Part shown: one piece after another, positions 53,129 to 62,031 of the stretch | Position numbering within the stretch: the stretch's first letter is position 1 | How the letters are laid out: each line of letters starts with the position of its first letter | From: Tautonia sp040717455 | GTDB lineage: Bacteria > Planctomycetota > Planctomycetia > Isosphaerales > Isosphaeraceae | Direction: 5' to 3' | DNA length: 64,000 nt | NCBI RefSeq assembly: GCF_040717455.1 | Contig: NZ_JBFEFH010000011.1 | Span: forward strand, 1-64,000 | Program-made: the position numbers and the translations under genes | Notes under the pieces: model-generated | Told to the model about the DNA's origin: nothing | Databases searched by the model: none | The model's input: the letters and a program-made list of their open reading frames with translations, nothing else

Positions 53129-53791
53129 ATGCGGGACGACTGGCCCGGGACGCTCGATGACCCCGGCGGCGATGCGCTCCGGGGTCGCCCCCGCCTCGAC
53201 CCCCCCCGATTCTGCCCCGGCTGCGCCCGCCCGAAACGCGCGAACCACGCCGACCTCTGCCCCGACTGCGGCGACCGCCTCCAACCGCAGGGCTATTGCA
53301 CCGTCTGCGAATCCTTCTGGCCGCTCGCCGCCGGGTCCCCCTGCCCGAAGCACGACCTGCCGCTCGCCCCCGAGCCCCCCGAACCCCTGCTCACCGTCTC
53401 CGACGCCCAGGCGATCGACTGGGTCACCGTCGGATCCTTCCCCCTCCCCTACCAGGCCGAGGCCGCCCGGCTCCGGCTCGACGCCGAGGCGATTCCGACC
53501 CTCATCGAGGGCCACCGCATGGCCTCGCACGGCTACCACCTCATCACCGGCGGCATCCGCCTCCAGGTCCCCCGCTCCCTCGCCCAGGACGCCCGCATCA
53601 TCCTCTCCCAGACCTGGTCCGTCCCCGCCGACGACGACGAAGATGACGACGACCTCGACGGGGACGACCCTCCCCACCCCGCCGAACCCCTCGCCGACGC
53701 TCCCGACTGGCGCGCCTCCCTCGTCTTCTGGGGGGTCGTCCTCTCCCTCCTCGTCGTCCTCGGTGGCGTCATCGGCCTCATCCGCTCCTGA
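53129..53791 (+). CDS. Zinc-ribbon and DUF2007-like protein with C-terminal helix
   Basis: The 220-residue protein has paired cysteines in CPGCARPKRANHADLCPDCG and a further CTVCESFW, suggesting two zinc ribbons (about 32-70). A DUF2007-like domain follows, reading TVGSFPLPYQAEAARLRLDA and VPRSLAQDARIIL. A strongly acidic stretch (PADDDEDDDDLDGDD) and a C-terminal helix, VLSLLVVLGGVIGL, end it. DUF2007 is a putative signal-transducing fold; no function is established. The product would be tail-anchored. The ATG has GAGAGG upstream. It sits 131 bases after the PlsY fusion gene. Confidence 0.75.
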   Translation: MRDDWPGTLDDPGGDALRGRPRLDPPRFCPGCARPKRANHADLCPDCGDRLQPQGYCTVCESFWPLAAGSPCPKHDLPLAPEPPEPLLTVSDAQAIDWVTVGSFPLPYQAEAARLRLDAEAIPTLIEGHRMASHGYHLITGGIRLQVPRSLAQDARIILSQTWSVPADDDEDDDDLDGDDPPHPAEPLADAPDWRASLVFWGVVLSLLVVLGGVIGLIRS

Positions 53792-54120
53792 CCCCCCGCC
53801 CCGCTCGTCGGTCCCGCCCCACCCACCGGGACCGAAGTCTTGACCTCCTCCCGTTTCCACCCTCGATTGATGCGTCCCGGGTGGCCGCGATTGCTCGCCA
53901 ACCGGGGCGGCACAGTGTCCTCCTCCCCTCCCTCCTCTATATCTCCTCTTCTCTGCGTCTCCGCGTCTCTGCGCGCGGTCCCCTCCCGTCCCCTCCCTCG
54001 CTGCGACTCGACAACCGCCGCCCGATCGGTCATGCTGGACTCATGTTGAACACGACGCCGTGCGCACCTCTTGCCGCGTTGCGTCTGCTGCCCGCCCGAC
54101 CGCGCCGGAGGCACCGACCG
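53792..54120. other. Gap with CTCTGCGTCT-type repeat
   Basis: This 329-base gap has no gene. It includes CTCTGCGTCTCCGCGTCTCT at 53951-53970, two near-copies of the CTCTGCGTCT unit common in many bacterial intergenic repeats. An in-frame extension of the downstream gene through this gap was rejected because the signal peptide starts at 54121. Confidence 0.45.
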
Positions 54121-57024
54121 ATGCAGCCGATCCTCCCCGCCCGCTGGCTCCTCATCCCCTTCGTGCTCCTGCTTCCGGCCTCCCAATCCCTGCCCGCCCA
54201 GGACGCCAACGACCCGACCGACCCCCGCTCGATCGCCTACTTCGAGACGCACATCCGGCCCATCCTCGTCGAGCGCTGCGTCTCCTGCCACGGACCCGAC
54301 GAGCGCGAGGGGGGGCTCCGCCTCGACACCCGGGCCGCCGTCTTCGACCTCGGCGGCGATTCCGGCCCCCCCGTCGAGCCCGGCGACCCGGACGCGAGTC
54401 TCCTCGTCGAGGCCATCCGCTACGATTCATTCGTGCAAATGCCCCCCTCGTCCAAACTCCCCGACGCCGAGATCGCCCTCCTGACCGACTGGATCGCCCA
54501 CGGCGCCGCCTGGCCCGACGACGCCACTCCCGGCGGTGACGCCGATTCCCCCGACCCCTCCGACACCTTCGACCTCGCCGCCCGGGCCTCGCACTGGAGC
54601 CTCCAGCCGATCGCCGATCCCCCCGTCCCCGCCGTCGAGCAGTCCGACTGGCCCCGCAACCCGATCGACCGCTTCCTCCTCGCCCGTCTCGAAGCCGAAG
54701 GGCTCGAACCGTCTCCCGAGGCCGAGCCCCACACCCTCGCCCGTCGCGCCGCCTTCGCCCTGACCGGCCTGCCCCCGACCCCCGAAGATCTCCGCGCCTT
54801 TCTCGCCGACGACCGGCCCGACGCCTTCGATCGCCTCGTCGACCGCCTCCTCGAATCCCCCCGCTACGGCGAGCGCTGGGCCCGCCACTGGCTCGACCTC
54901 GTCCGCTTCGCCGAGACCTCCGGCCACGAGTTCGATTACGACATCCTCACCGCCCACCGCTACCGCGACTACGTCATCCGCGCCTTCAACGACGACGTCC
55001 CCTTCGATCAATTCATCATTGAACACCTCGCCGGCGACCTGCTCGACGCCCCCCGCCGCCACCCCGACACCGGCACCAACGAATCGATCCTCGGCACCAT
55101 GTCCTACTTCTTCGCCGAGGGGACCCACTCCCCCGTCGACATCACCGAGGAAATGCGCACACGAGTCGATAATCAGATCGACGTCCTCAGCAAGACGTTC
55201 CTCGGCCTGACCGTCGCTTGCGCCCGATGCCACGACCACAAGTTCGACGCCATCACCACCCGAGACTATTACTCCCTGGCCGGCCACCTGCAGAGCACCC
55301 GCCACCAGTACGCCGTCATCGACGCCCCCGAGGTCTTCGACGCCCCCCTCGCCGAGCTCGACGCCCTCCGCGCCGCCCTCGCCGCCGAGGTCGATCCCCC
55401 CCGGCCGACCCGTGCCCCGTCCCCCCCCCCTCGCGACGGCGACACCCTCTTCGACGACTTCTCCGGCCCCGGCTTCGCCTCGTGGTTCCCCTCCGGGCAC
55501 GCCTTCGGCCCCCGCCCCACCCGCCCCGGCGACGTGACGGTCGATGCCGACGGCAACCTCCTGCACCTTTCCCCCGGCTGGGCCCACAGCGGCGCCATCG
55601 CCCCCGGCCTGGTGGGGGTCCTCCGCTCGAAGACGTTCACCATCACTCAGCCCTATGTTCACCTCCTGGTCGCCGGGACTGCTGGACGTGTCAATCTCGT
55701 GATTGACGGCTTCGAGAAGATCCGGAGCCCCATCTACGGTGGCCTCACCCGCGCCGTCGACCACGGCGACGACCCCCGCTGGCTCACGCTCGACGCCTCC
55801 ATGTGGCTCGGCCACCTCGCCTACCTCGAACTGGCCGACGGCGCCTCGTCCGACTACACCGGCGCCACCTCCTCCTTGATCCCCGGCGACGGCTACCTCG
55901 CCGTCGGCCACATCCTCACCTCCGACCACCGCGAGCCGCCAGTCATCCCCCCCATCGCCTCGTCGGGCCCGATCCGAAATCGCGTTCCGATCTCCTCACA
56001 CTCCGACGACGCCTCCTCCCTCATCCGCCGCTACCGCGAGATCGCCGACCAGCTTCCCCCCCCCACCCTCGCCCTCGCCGCCGCCGACGGCACCGGCATC
56101 GACGTGCCGATCCACATCCGGGGCAGCGCGAAGAACCTCGGGGCGGTCGCCCCGCGCGGGTTCCTCGAAGTCCTCGGGACCGACGCCCCCGACCGCCTCT
56201 CCCTCGCCCGCCGCGTCGCCGACCCCGCCAACCCCCTGACCGCCCGCGTCCTGGTCAACCGCCTCTGGGCGCACCACTTCGGCCGCGGCCTGGTCGCCTC
56301 CCCCGACGACTTCGGCGTGATGGGCACCCCCCCCTCGCACCCCGAGTTGCTCGACTGGCTCGCCTCCGAGTTCATCCGCTCCGGATGGTCGATCAAGCAC
56401 ATGCACCGCCTCATCATGACCTCGTCTGCTTATCAGATGTCCAGCCGCCCCCGATCCGAGGCCGACGCCATCGACCCCGACAACCTCCTCCTCCATCGCG
56501 CCAACCTCCGCCGCCTCGACGCCGAATCCCTGCGCGACACCATGCTCGCCCTCTCCGGCCGCCTCGACCCCGCCCTCTTCGGCCCGAGCGTCCCCACCCA
56601 CCTGACCCCCTTCATGGACGGCCGCGGCCGCCCCCGCGAGTCCGGCCCGCTCGACGGTGACGGGCGCCGGACCCTCTATCTCAGCATCCGCCGCAACTTC
56701 CTCTCCCCCTTCCTCCTCGCCTTCGACTTCCCCAACCCCGCCACCACCCGCGGCCGGCGCGACGTGTCCAACGTCCCCGCCCAGGCCCTCGCCCTCTTGA
56801 ACGACCCCTTCGTCCTCGACCAGGCCCGCCGCTGGGCCGCTCGCGCCACCGACGACCCCTCCCTCGCCCCCGAAACCATCGTCGACTCCCTTTACCTCTC
56901 CGCCTTCTCCCGCCCCCCCACGCCCGCCGAACGCTCCCGCGCCCTCGCCTTCCGATCCTCCTCCTCCTGGGCCGACCTCTGCCACGCCCTCCTCAACGCC
57001 AAGGAATTCCTTTATCTCGACTAA
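54121..57024 (+). CDS. PSD1-family cytochrome c protein
   Basis: The 967-residue protein has a signal peptide (LIPFVLLLPASQSLPAQ) and a c-type haem site CVSCHGPDE with Cys53, Cys56 and His57. A DUF1549 domain spans about 157-383 and a DUF1553 domain about 671-946. Between them, near 440-601, lies a beta-rich jelly-roll-like segment (DTLFDDFSGPGFASWFPSGH onward). This PSCyt1-DUF1549-DUF1553 layout is characteristic of Planctomycetota, usually next to a DUF1501 gene as here. A role in oxidising or sensing a polysaccharide is often guessed but not established. The ATG has GGAGG about 10 bases upstream. Confidence 0.92.
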   Translation: MQPILPARWLLIPFVLLLPASQSLPAQDANDPTDPRSIAYFETHIRPILVERCVSCHGPDEREGGLRLDTRAAVFDLGGDSGPPVEPGDPDASLLVEAIRYDSFVQMPPSSKLPDAEIALLTDWIAHGAAWPDDATPGGDADSPDPSDTFDLAARASHWSLQPIADPPVPAVEQSDWPRNPIDRFLLARLEAEGLEPSPEAEPHTLARRAAFALTGLPPTPEDLRAFLADDRPDAFDRLVDRLLESPRYGERWARHWLDLVRFAETSGHEFDYDILTAHRYRDYVIRAFNDDVPFDQFIIEHLAGDLLDAPRRHPDTGTNESILGTMSYFFAEGTHSPVDITEEMRTRVDNQIDVLSKTFLGLTVACARCHDHKFDAITTRDYYSLAGHLQSTRHQYAVIDAPEVFDAPLAELDALRAALAAEVDPPRPTRAPSPPPRDGDTLFDDFSGPGFASWFPSGHAFGPRPTRPGDVTVDADGNLLHLSPGWAHSGAIAPGLVGVLRSKTFTITQPYVHLLVAGTAGRVNLVIDGFEKIRSPIYGGLTRAVDHGDDPRWLTLDASMWLGHLAYLELADGASSDYTGATSSLIPGDGYLAVGHILTSDHREPPVIPPIASSGPIRNRVPISSHSDDASSLIRRYREIADQLPPPTLALAAADGTGIDVPIHIRGSAKNLGAVAPRGFLEVLGTDAPDRLSLARRVADPANPLTARVLVNRLWAHHFGRGLVASPDDFGVMGTPPSHPELLDWLASEFIRSGWSIKHMHRLIMTSSAYQMSSRPRSEADAIDPDNLLLHRANLRRLDAESLRDTMLALSGRLDPALFGPSVPTHLTPFMDGRGRPRESGPLDGDGRRTLYLSIRRNFLSPFLLAFDFPNPATTRGRRDVSNVPAQALALLNDPFVLDQARRWAARATDDPSLAPETIVDSLYLSAFSRPPTPAERSRALAFRSSSSWADLCHALLNAKEFLYLD

Positions 57025-57104
57025 ATGACATGTCCAATCCCATGCGTCCTCATTCCGCATCTCCACGCAAACTGATCGGCACGCGCACATGCCTCCGCCA
57101 GGTC

Positions 57105-57145
57105 ATCCCCTCCCCCTCTCCCCGCGATCCGGGAGAGGGGCCCTG
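57105..57145. repeat. Palindromic repeat, CCCTCTCCCC family
   Basis: CCCCTCTCCCCGCGATCCGG and GGGAGAGGGGCCC form an imperfect stem. It is related to the units after bamA and in the GT39 gene. Confidence 0.6.
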
Positions 57146-57173
57146 TGCCAGGACGCAACGCTTCGCAGGTCTT

Positions 57174-57258
57174 GTAGGGTGCTGTCGAGTCCTCGAAGAC
57201 GCACCGATCCGAGATCGAAGGCCGGAGGTGCGTCTTCGAGGACTCGACGACACCCTAC
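57174..57258. repeat. Inverted repeat of 32 bases
   Basis: The left arm at 57174-57205 starts GTAGGGTGCTGTCGAGTCCT; the right arm at 57227-57258, read as reverse complement, starts GTAGGGTGTCGTCGAGTCCT. The arms differ at two adjacent positions and are separated by 21 bases. Both ends carry GTAGGGTG. Confidence 0.8.
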
Positions 57259-57284
57259 ACGAAACGCCGAAACAACGTAACGAA

Positions 57285-57372
57285 TTCCACCCCTCACCCG
57301 GCCTTCGGCCACCCTCTCCCCCGAAGGGGTCGAGGGTTGAAGTTGCTCCCTCTCCCCGCTCGCGGGGTGAGG
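57285..57372. repeat. Palindromic repeat pair, CCCTCTCCCC family
   Basis: The units CACCCCTCACCCGGCCTTCG and CCCTCTCCCCGCTCGCGGGG are the same family as those in the GT39 gene and after bamA. The order of the units and the GTGAGGGG end are similar to the GT39 insertion. Confidence 0.6.
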
Positions 57373-57506
57373 GGTCCCCGTCCTTCCCCCACCACCTCCA
57401 GCCCAACCCCTCTACCCCGAAACGCTTGAGCCATTAACGATCCGATTCGCCTCTCGATCCCCCTTGCTCTCCCCTCGCCGACCGCCGACCCGACCGGAGC
57501 CCCGCC

Positions 57507-58928
57507 ATGAGCCGCCTCCCATCCCCCCTCTCGCGTCGAGCCCTCCTCTCCCGCGGCGCCAACGGCTTCGGGGCACTCGCCCTCACCTCCCTCCTCACCG
57601 ACTCCGCCTTCGGCTCCCTCCTCGTCCCATCCCACGAAACCGCCTCCCCCTCCCCCCTCCACCACCCGCCGAAGGCCAAAAGCGTCATCTTCCTCTACAT
57701 GGACGGCGGCCCCTCCCAGGTCGACACCTTCGACCCCAAGCCCCGCCTCACCCGAGAGCACGGCAAACCCATCCAGACCCGCGTCGAACCCACCCAGTTC
57801 AACGACGTCGGAGCCGTCCTCGGCTCCCCCTGGGCCTTCCGCCGCCGGGGAGAGAGCGGCATCCCCGTCAGCGACCTCTTCCCCCACGTCGGCTCATGCG
57901 TCGATGACCTGGCGATCGTCCGATCCATGGTCTCCAACTTCTCCGAACACACCAACGCCAACTACTTCCTCCACACCTGCCACGGCCAGCAAGGCCGCCC
58001 CAGCGCCGGCTCGTGGGTCACCTACGGCCTCGGCTCCGAGAGCCAGAATCTCCCCGGCTTCGTCGTCCTCAACGGCGGCCTCATCCCCCCCGGCGGCCTC
58101 GACTGCTTCGGCAACGGCTTCCTCTCCGCCTCCTACCAGGCCTCGATCCTCAAGTCCGGGGACCGCCCCCTCGCCAACATCGCCCCCGCCGACGACTCCC
58201 CCGACGCCCAGCGCCGCAAGCTCGACCTCATCCGATCGATGGATCGCGACCTGCTCACTCAGATTGGTGAACATGACGCCATCGAATCCGCCATCGCCAA
58301 CGCCGAGCTCGCCTTCCGCATGCAATCCGCCGTCCCCGAGCTGACCGACCTCTCCGGCGAGTCCCCCGCCACCCTCCGGCTCTACGGCCTCGACGCCCCC
58401 TACCCCGGCACCCGGTCCTACGCCCGCCAGTGCCTGCTCGCCCGCCGCCTCGTCGAGCGCGGGGTCCGCTTCATCGAGCTGACCTGCCCCAGCCTCGGCC
58501 ACGACCGCTGGGACCAGCACTCGAACCTCAAGAAAGGCCACGAGGACAACGCCCGCGCCGTCGACCAGCCCATCGCCGCCCTGCTCCGCGACCTCAAATC
58601 CCGTGGCCTGCTCGACTCCACCCTCGTCGTCTGGGGCGGCGAGTTCGGCCGCACCCCCATGGCCCAGGGGACCGACGGCCGCGACCACAACCCCTTCGGC
58701 TTCACCATGTGGCTCGCCGGCGGCGGCATCAAGGGGGGCACCATCCACGGCGCGACCGACGACTACGGCTACCACGCCATCGAAAACAAGGTCGAGATCT
58801 ACGACCTCCACGCCACCATCCTCCACCTCCTCGGCATCGACCACACCCGCCTCACCTACCGCTTCAGCGGCCGGGACATGCGCCTCACCGACGTCCACGG
58901 CCACGTCGTCCATCCCATCCTGTCCTGA
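57507..58928 (+). CDS. DUF1501 (sulfatase-like) secreted protein
   Basis: The 473-residue protein starts MSRLPSPLSRRALLSRGANG, a twin-arginine-like export signal, then a hydrophobic stretch. The core resembles DUF1501 with YMDGGPSQVDTFDPKP near the N terminus and VVWGGEFGRTPMAQGTDGRD with HNPFGF near the C terminus. The fold is related to sulfatases and alkaline phosphatases; no catalytic function is established. It stands directly after the PSD1 gene, the pair that typifies Planctomycetota, so a joint role is likely. Confidence 0.9.
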   Translation: MSRLPSPLSRRALLSRGANGFGALALTSLLTDSAFGSLLVPSHETASPSPLHHPPKAKSVIFLYMDGGPSQVDTFDPKPRLTREHGKPIQTRVEPTQFNDVGAVLGSPWAFRRRGESGIPVSDLFPHVGSCVDDLAIVRSMVSNFSEHTNANYFLHTCHGQQGRPSAGSWVTYGLGSESQNLPGFVVLNGGLIPPGGLDCFGNGFLSASYQASILKSGDRPLANIAPADDSPDAQRRKLDLIRSMDRDLLTQIGEHDAIESAIANAELAFRMQSAVPELTDLSGESPATLRLYGLDAPYPGTRSYARQCLLARRLVERGVRFIELTCPSLGHDRWDQHSNLKKGHEDNARAVDQPIAALLRDLKSRGLLDSTLVVWGGEFGRTPMAQGTDGRDHNPFGFTMWLAGGGIKGGTIHGATDDYGYHAIENKVEIYDLHATILHLLGIDHTRLTYRFSGRDMRLTDVHGHVVHPILS

Positions 58929-59071
58929 TCGCACCTGCCTTCGTCCATCCGGCGAATGCCCCCCCACGTCCTCGTGGCCCTGCCGTCACGCCTCGATCGC
59001 CCGCCGATCACCCCCCACGCCAACGCGGCCATGCCCATTTGCCCACCTTCATCCAGAGAGGCGTGCTTGAC

Positions 59072-59698
59072 ATGAAGCCAGAAATGATCACGTCCCTGAA
59101 AGCCCTCTGCCCCCTTGCCCTCTTCTTCCTCCTACCCGGGTGCGGCGCCCCGGCGCCCGACCCCGCCTCTGGCCCTCCCCCCTCGACGGCCGCCGACCCC
59201 GCCTCGGACGCCTTCCGCCAATCCGCCCGCGCCCTCACCAAGACCTTCTCCGAATCCCTCAAAGGCGAGCTCTCCGCTGCCATGGCCGAGGGCGGCCCCG
59301 CCCTCGCCATCCCCGTCTGCTCCGAGAAGGCCCCGTCGATCGCCGCCGACGCCTCCGCCGACGGCCTGACCATCCGCCGCATCGGCACCCGCGTCCGCAA
59401 CACCGCTACCAACACCCCCACCCCCGCCGAGCGCTCCGTCCTCGACCGCCTCACCGACCAGTCCCCCGAATTCGTCGGCGAACTCGACGGCTCACTCACC
59501 TACATGCGTGCCATTTACATCCAGGAATCCGTATGCCTCAACTGCCACGGTTCCCCCGACATCCTCCACCCCGACGCCCCCCCCTTGCTCGCCGACCTCT
59601 ACCCCGACGACTCCGCCACCGGCTACTCCCTCGGCGACAAGCGCGGCGCCTTCGTCGTCAAACCCTCCTCCGAACCCACACCACCACATGACCGTTAA
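59072..59698 (+). CDS. DUF3365-like haem-binding lipoprotein
   Basis: The 208-residue protein has a signal and lipobox FFLLPGCGA with lipidated Cys24, and one haem motif CLNCHG (Cys155, Cys158, His159). The middle part, LKGELSAAMAEGGPALAIPVC, resembles the DUF3365/Tll0287 domain, a single-haem PAS-like redox protein. It may take electrons or sense redox state in the periplasm, near the PSD1 cytochrome. Start ATG 59072 has GAGAGG about 12 bases upstream; ATG 59084 is a near alternative. It follows the DUF1501 gene by 143 bases on the same strand. Confidence 0.82.
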   Translation: MKPEMITSLKALCPLALFFLLPGCGAPAPDPASGPPPSTAADPASDAFRQSARALTKTFSESLKGELSAAMAEGGPALAIPVCSEKAPSIAADASADGLTIRRIGTRVRNTATNTPTPAERSVLDRLTDQSPEFVGELDGSLTYMRAIYIQESVCLNCHGSPDILHPDAPPLLADLYPDDSATGYSLGDKRGAFVVKPSSEPTPPHDR

Positions 59699-59727
59699 CC
59701 ATCACTTCCATCAAACTCCGATGCTGC

Positions 59728-60006
59728 CTACGTCTTCAGCCTGGTGCGGACCTCTTGCAACGCCGCAAGCGCTTCCTCGTCCCCGACGCCCGGTGGATCG
59801 ATCGCTTCGATCATCCGGTACATCAGATCAACCGCTCGGGCCTGCTGTTCGTCGCTCGCAGCATCTGGATAAATGACTTCACAATCATCCTTCAACCTGA
59901 GTGAGTATTCCTCGGCCTGCAGGCTGGCCATGCCCCGTTCTCGGATTGCCGACTCGACCTGGTCGAGCTTCTCGGACAGTGCAATCTCGAACTCCTTGAA
60001 GTCCAT
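59728..60006 (-). CDS. Small hypothetical protein
   Basis: The 92-residue protein MDFKEFEIALSEKLDQVESA is acidic and predicted helical. No membrane segment or known motif is visible. GAGGG precedes the ATG. Convergent with the lipoprotein gene. No function can be given. Confidence 0.6.
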   Translation of the reverse strand: MDFKEFEIALSEKLDQVESAIRERGMASLQAEEYSLRLKDDCEVIYPDAASDEQQARAVDLMYRMIEAIDPPGVGDEEALAALQEVRTRLKT

Positions 60007-60191
60007 GCCTGAACCCTCGTGACGTGATGCTGATGCTCAACGTTGAATATATCGATCGGTTTGCGCCGGTGGCCCGTGCGCGGCGAGGGGATCTGGGTGT
60101 CGCGGAATGCCTGACCCGATGAATCCCTGGCGGCGAGCCACTGGTACCTCCCGCCGCCTCGGCGACAGGCCGTAGTTGTTCCGGGTCGCGG

Positions 60192-60581
60192 TTACCGTTC
60201 CAGCGGCGTGCAAAACCCGATAATCGTGCCCTCGATGCTGCGGACATACGCGACCGTCTGACCCCAGGGCATCACCTTCGGCTCCGCCACGGGCACCGCC
60301 CCCGCCCCGATGGCACGTTCGAAGGCCGCCGAGACCTCTGTCGTCAAGAACGCGACCTCGACCCCCGACGGGTGGCCACCTTCGGGACGCGAGTAGCCAC
60401 CGGGCATCATCCGTTCCCCGCAGCGGTGTGAGCCGAACCCCAGGACCGTCCCCCCCGCGTCGAGTTCGCCAAACTCGTAGTCGTCGTCGTAGAACCGCGT
60501 CTCGAAGCCGAACGCCCGCCGATAAAACTCAAGGATCGCCGGGACGTCATCGACAAACAGGACTGTGCTGCCGTACCTCAT
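60192..60581 (-). CDS. VOC-family (glyoxalase/bleomycin-resistance fold) protein
   Basis: The 129-residue protein begins MRYGSTVLFVDDVPAILEFY and shows the paired beta-alpha-beta-beta-beta motifs of the vicinal oxygen chelate fold (GELDAGGTVLGFGSH, then VEVAFLTTEVSAAFERAIGA and GTIIGFCTPLER). Such proteins are metal enzymes or binding proteins. The exact role is unknown. The start ATG 60581 has GGAGGG close upstream; an upstream extension to 60740 is rejected. It is preceded by a 319-base gap. Confidence 0.85.
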   Translation of the reverse strand: MRYGSTVLFVDDVPAILEFYRRAFGFETRFYDDDYEFGELDAGGTVLGFGSHRCGERMMPGGYSRPEGGHPSGVEVAFLTTEVSAAFERAIGAGAVPVAEPKVMPWGQTVAYVRSIEGTIIGFCTPLER

Positions 60582-60900
60582 CGCCCTCCGCCGCCTGACC
60601 ACCCAGTTTCGCTGAACAGCCCGCCGAGAATTCGCCCCAAGGATACCAGGAATCACCACAGCGTGGCGTAAGCCACCCCGACCGCTCGTCCCATCACGAC
60701 CCCGATCGCTCGGCCCCACCCGTCCCTCCTCGTGTTCCATCCGTGTTCCATCCGTGGCTCAAAACTCCCCGCCGGGAAATTTCCCCGGAAATTGTGCTTA
60801 AGCCTCCCCTTCGCCCCGATGATATCAGGATGAGCCTGCGCTCGATCGACCCGCACACCTTCGCACCACGCACCACTTCATCGAGGCGAATCGAACTCCC
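60582..60900. other. Gap with palindrome and GTTCCATCCGT tandem repeat
   Basis: The 319-base divergent gap includes a tandem GTTCCATCCGT repeat at about 60734-60755. It also has the perfect 12-bp palindrome GGGAAATTTCCC at 60774-60785, a possible operator or nuclease site. The downstream gene begins at 60901. Confidence 0.5.
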
Positions 60901-62031
60901 ATGGACCCGCACCCCCTCCCCGCCGACCCGTCCGCCAACGCCACCACCCACGGCCTGACCGCCAGGCGCCCCCTCGACGCCGAGGAACGCGAGCGCATGG
61001 AAGTGATCGTCGCGAGTTGGACGAGCAAGTCCATGCCCGAGACCCCGCCTGAGGAGGCCCTCGTCGCCTCCGCCGCCATCGAATACGTCCGTTATTTGCG
61101 CTGCGTCGAGGCCGAAGAAGCCCGCCTCAAGCCCGGCCGCCAGCAGGCGCTGCGCGACTGGCGCGAGCGCAAGCAACACGCCGTCCGCCGCCGCGCCCAG
61201 GACTTGAAACGTGAACCCGAGGCCGTCGTCGCCGACCTGCTCGAGACCGCCTTCGGCATCGACTGGATGCTCCGCCACTGGCGGCACCTCCGCGCCCGGC
61301 TCGACGCCGCCACGCCCTGGACCGCCCAGGACTTGCTCAGCGCCATGAACCTGCTCGGACACGAACCCTCCCCCCCGAGCGACCGCACCAGCCCCGCCGG
61401 CCTCGTCTGGTGCCTGACCGCCGCCTCCTTCCCGAAACTCTTCCAGCCCGCGACCGAGACCCCCGGCAACCCCTCCGCCCTCGATCAACTCCGTTCCCTG
61501 CTCGACGATCAGATCGCCCGGCTCGAAACCCTCCGCCCGATCGTCTGGGACGACATCGACGCCCCCGAGGCCGCCGCCGTCGAGACCGCCTCGATGGTCG
61601 ATACGAGCAAGGACGGCCAGCTCCGCCAGCGCTACCGCCGCGAGGCCTTCCGCGACTTCCACAAGTCGCTGCACGCCCTCGACCGCCTCCGCGCCGAGCG
61701 TTCCAAAGCTCACGCCCGCGAGGCGAAGATCATGGACGCCTCTCGATCGCAGCACGCCGACCGCCCCGCCTACGTCCCTCCCACCCCCGAATCCCGAAAC
61801 GAACCCCCTCCCGGTCCCGATTCCTCGCCCGACAATCGCCGTAACCCTCAGCCTCTAAACGAAATCCGCAATACCCCGGCTGACCCCTCTGCCGCCCCCG
61901 AACGGCGCACCGAGGGGCGCACCATCGAGCGCACCGCGCCCGACCGCACCGCCTCGACCCCCTCAACCGGGCCGATGGATCGGCCGACTTCCCCGCCTCG
62001 ACGCCCGGAACGCGGCCCGGAATCCCCGTGA
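60901..62031 (+). CDS. Orphan basic protein with disordered C terminus
   Basis: The 376-residue protein opens MDPHPLPADPSANATTHGLT, followed by ARRPLDAEERERME. Helical, Arg/Glu-rich sequence fills about 40-270 (for example ALRDWRERKQHAVRRRAQDL). From about 285 it is Pro, Ser, Arg and Glu low complexity. The ANATTHGLTARR-like start recurs in planctomycete orphan proteins. No catalytic motif is seen and no role is proposed. GTG/ATG choice is clear (ATG 60901). It stands alone between two divergent gaps. Confidence 0.65.
   Translation: MDPHPLPADPSANATTHGLTARRPLDAEERERMEVIVASWTSKSMPETPPEEALVASAAIEYVRYLRCVEAEEARLKPGRQQALRDWRERKQHAVRRRAQDLKREPEAVVADLLETAFGIDWMLRHWRHLRARLDAATPWTAQDLLSAMNLLGHEPSPPSDRTSPAGLVWCLTAASFPKLFQPATETPGNPSALDQLRSLLDDQIARLETLRPIVWDDIDAPEAAAVETASMVDTSKDGQLRQRYRREAFRDFHKSLHALDRLRAERSKAHAREAKIMDASRSQHADRPAYVPPTPESRNEPPPGPDSSPDNRRNPQPLNEIRNTPADPSAAPERRTEGRTIERTAPDRTASTPSTGPMDRPTSPPRRPERGPESP

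Larger units (their letters stand above)
57025..57506. other. Repeat-rich gap between the PSD1 and DUF1501 genes
   Basis: This 482-base gap has no gene. It holds a palindromic CCCTCTCCCCGC-family unit near 57105-57145, a 32-bp inverted repeat at 57174-57258 and a second family unit at 57285-57372. Confidence 0.6.

Noticed and set aside
53881..54120. Upstream extension of the PSD1 gene
   Set aside because: The signal peptide and ribosome site point to 54121; the extension is repeat-derived.
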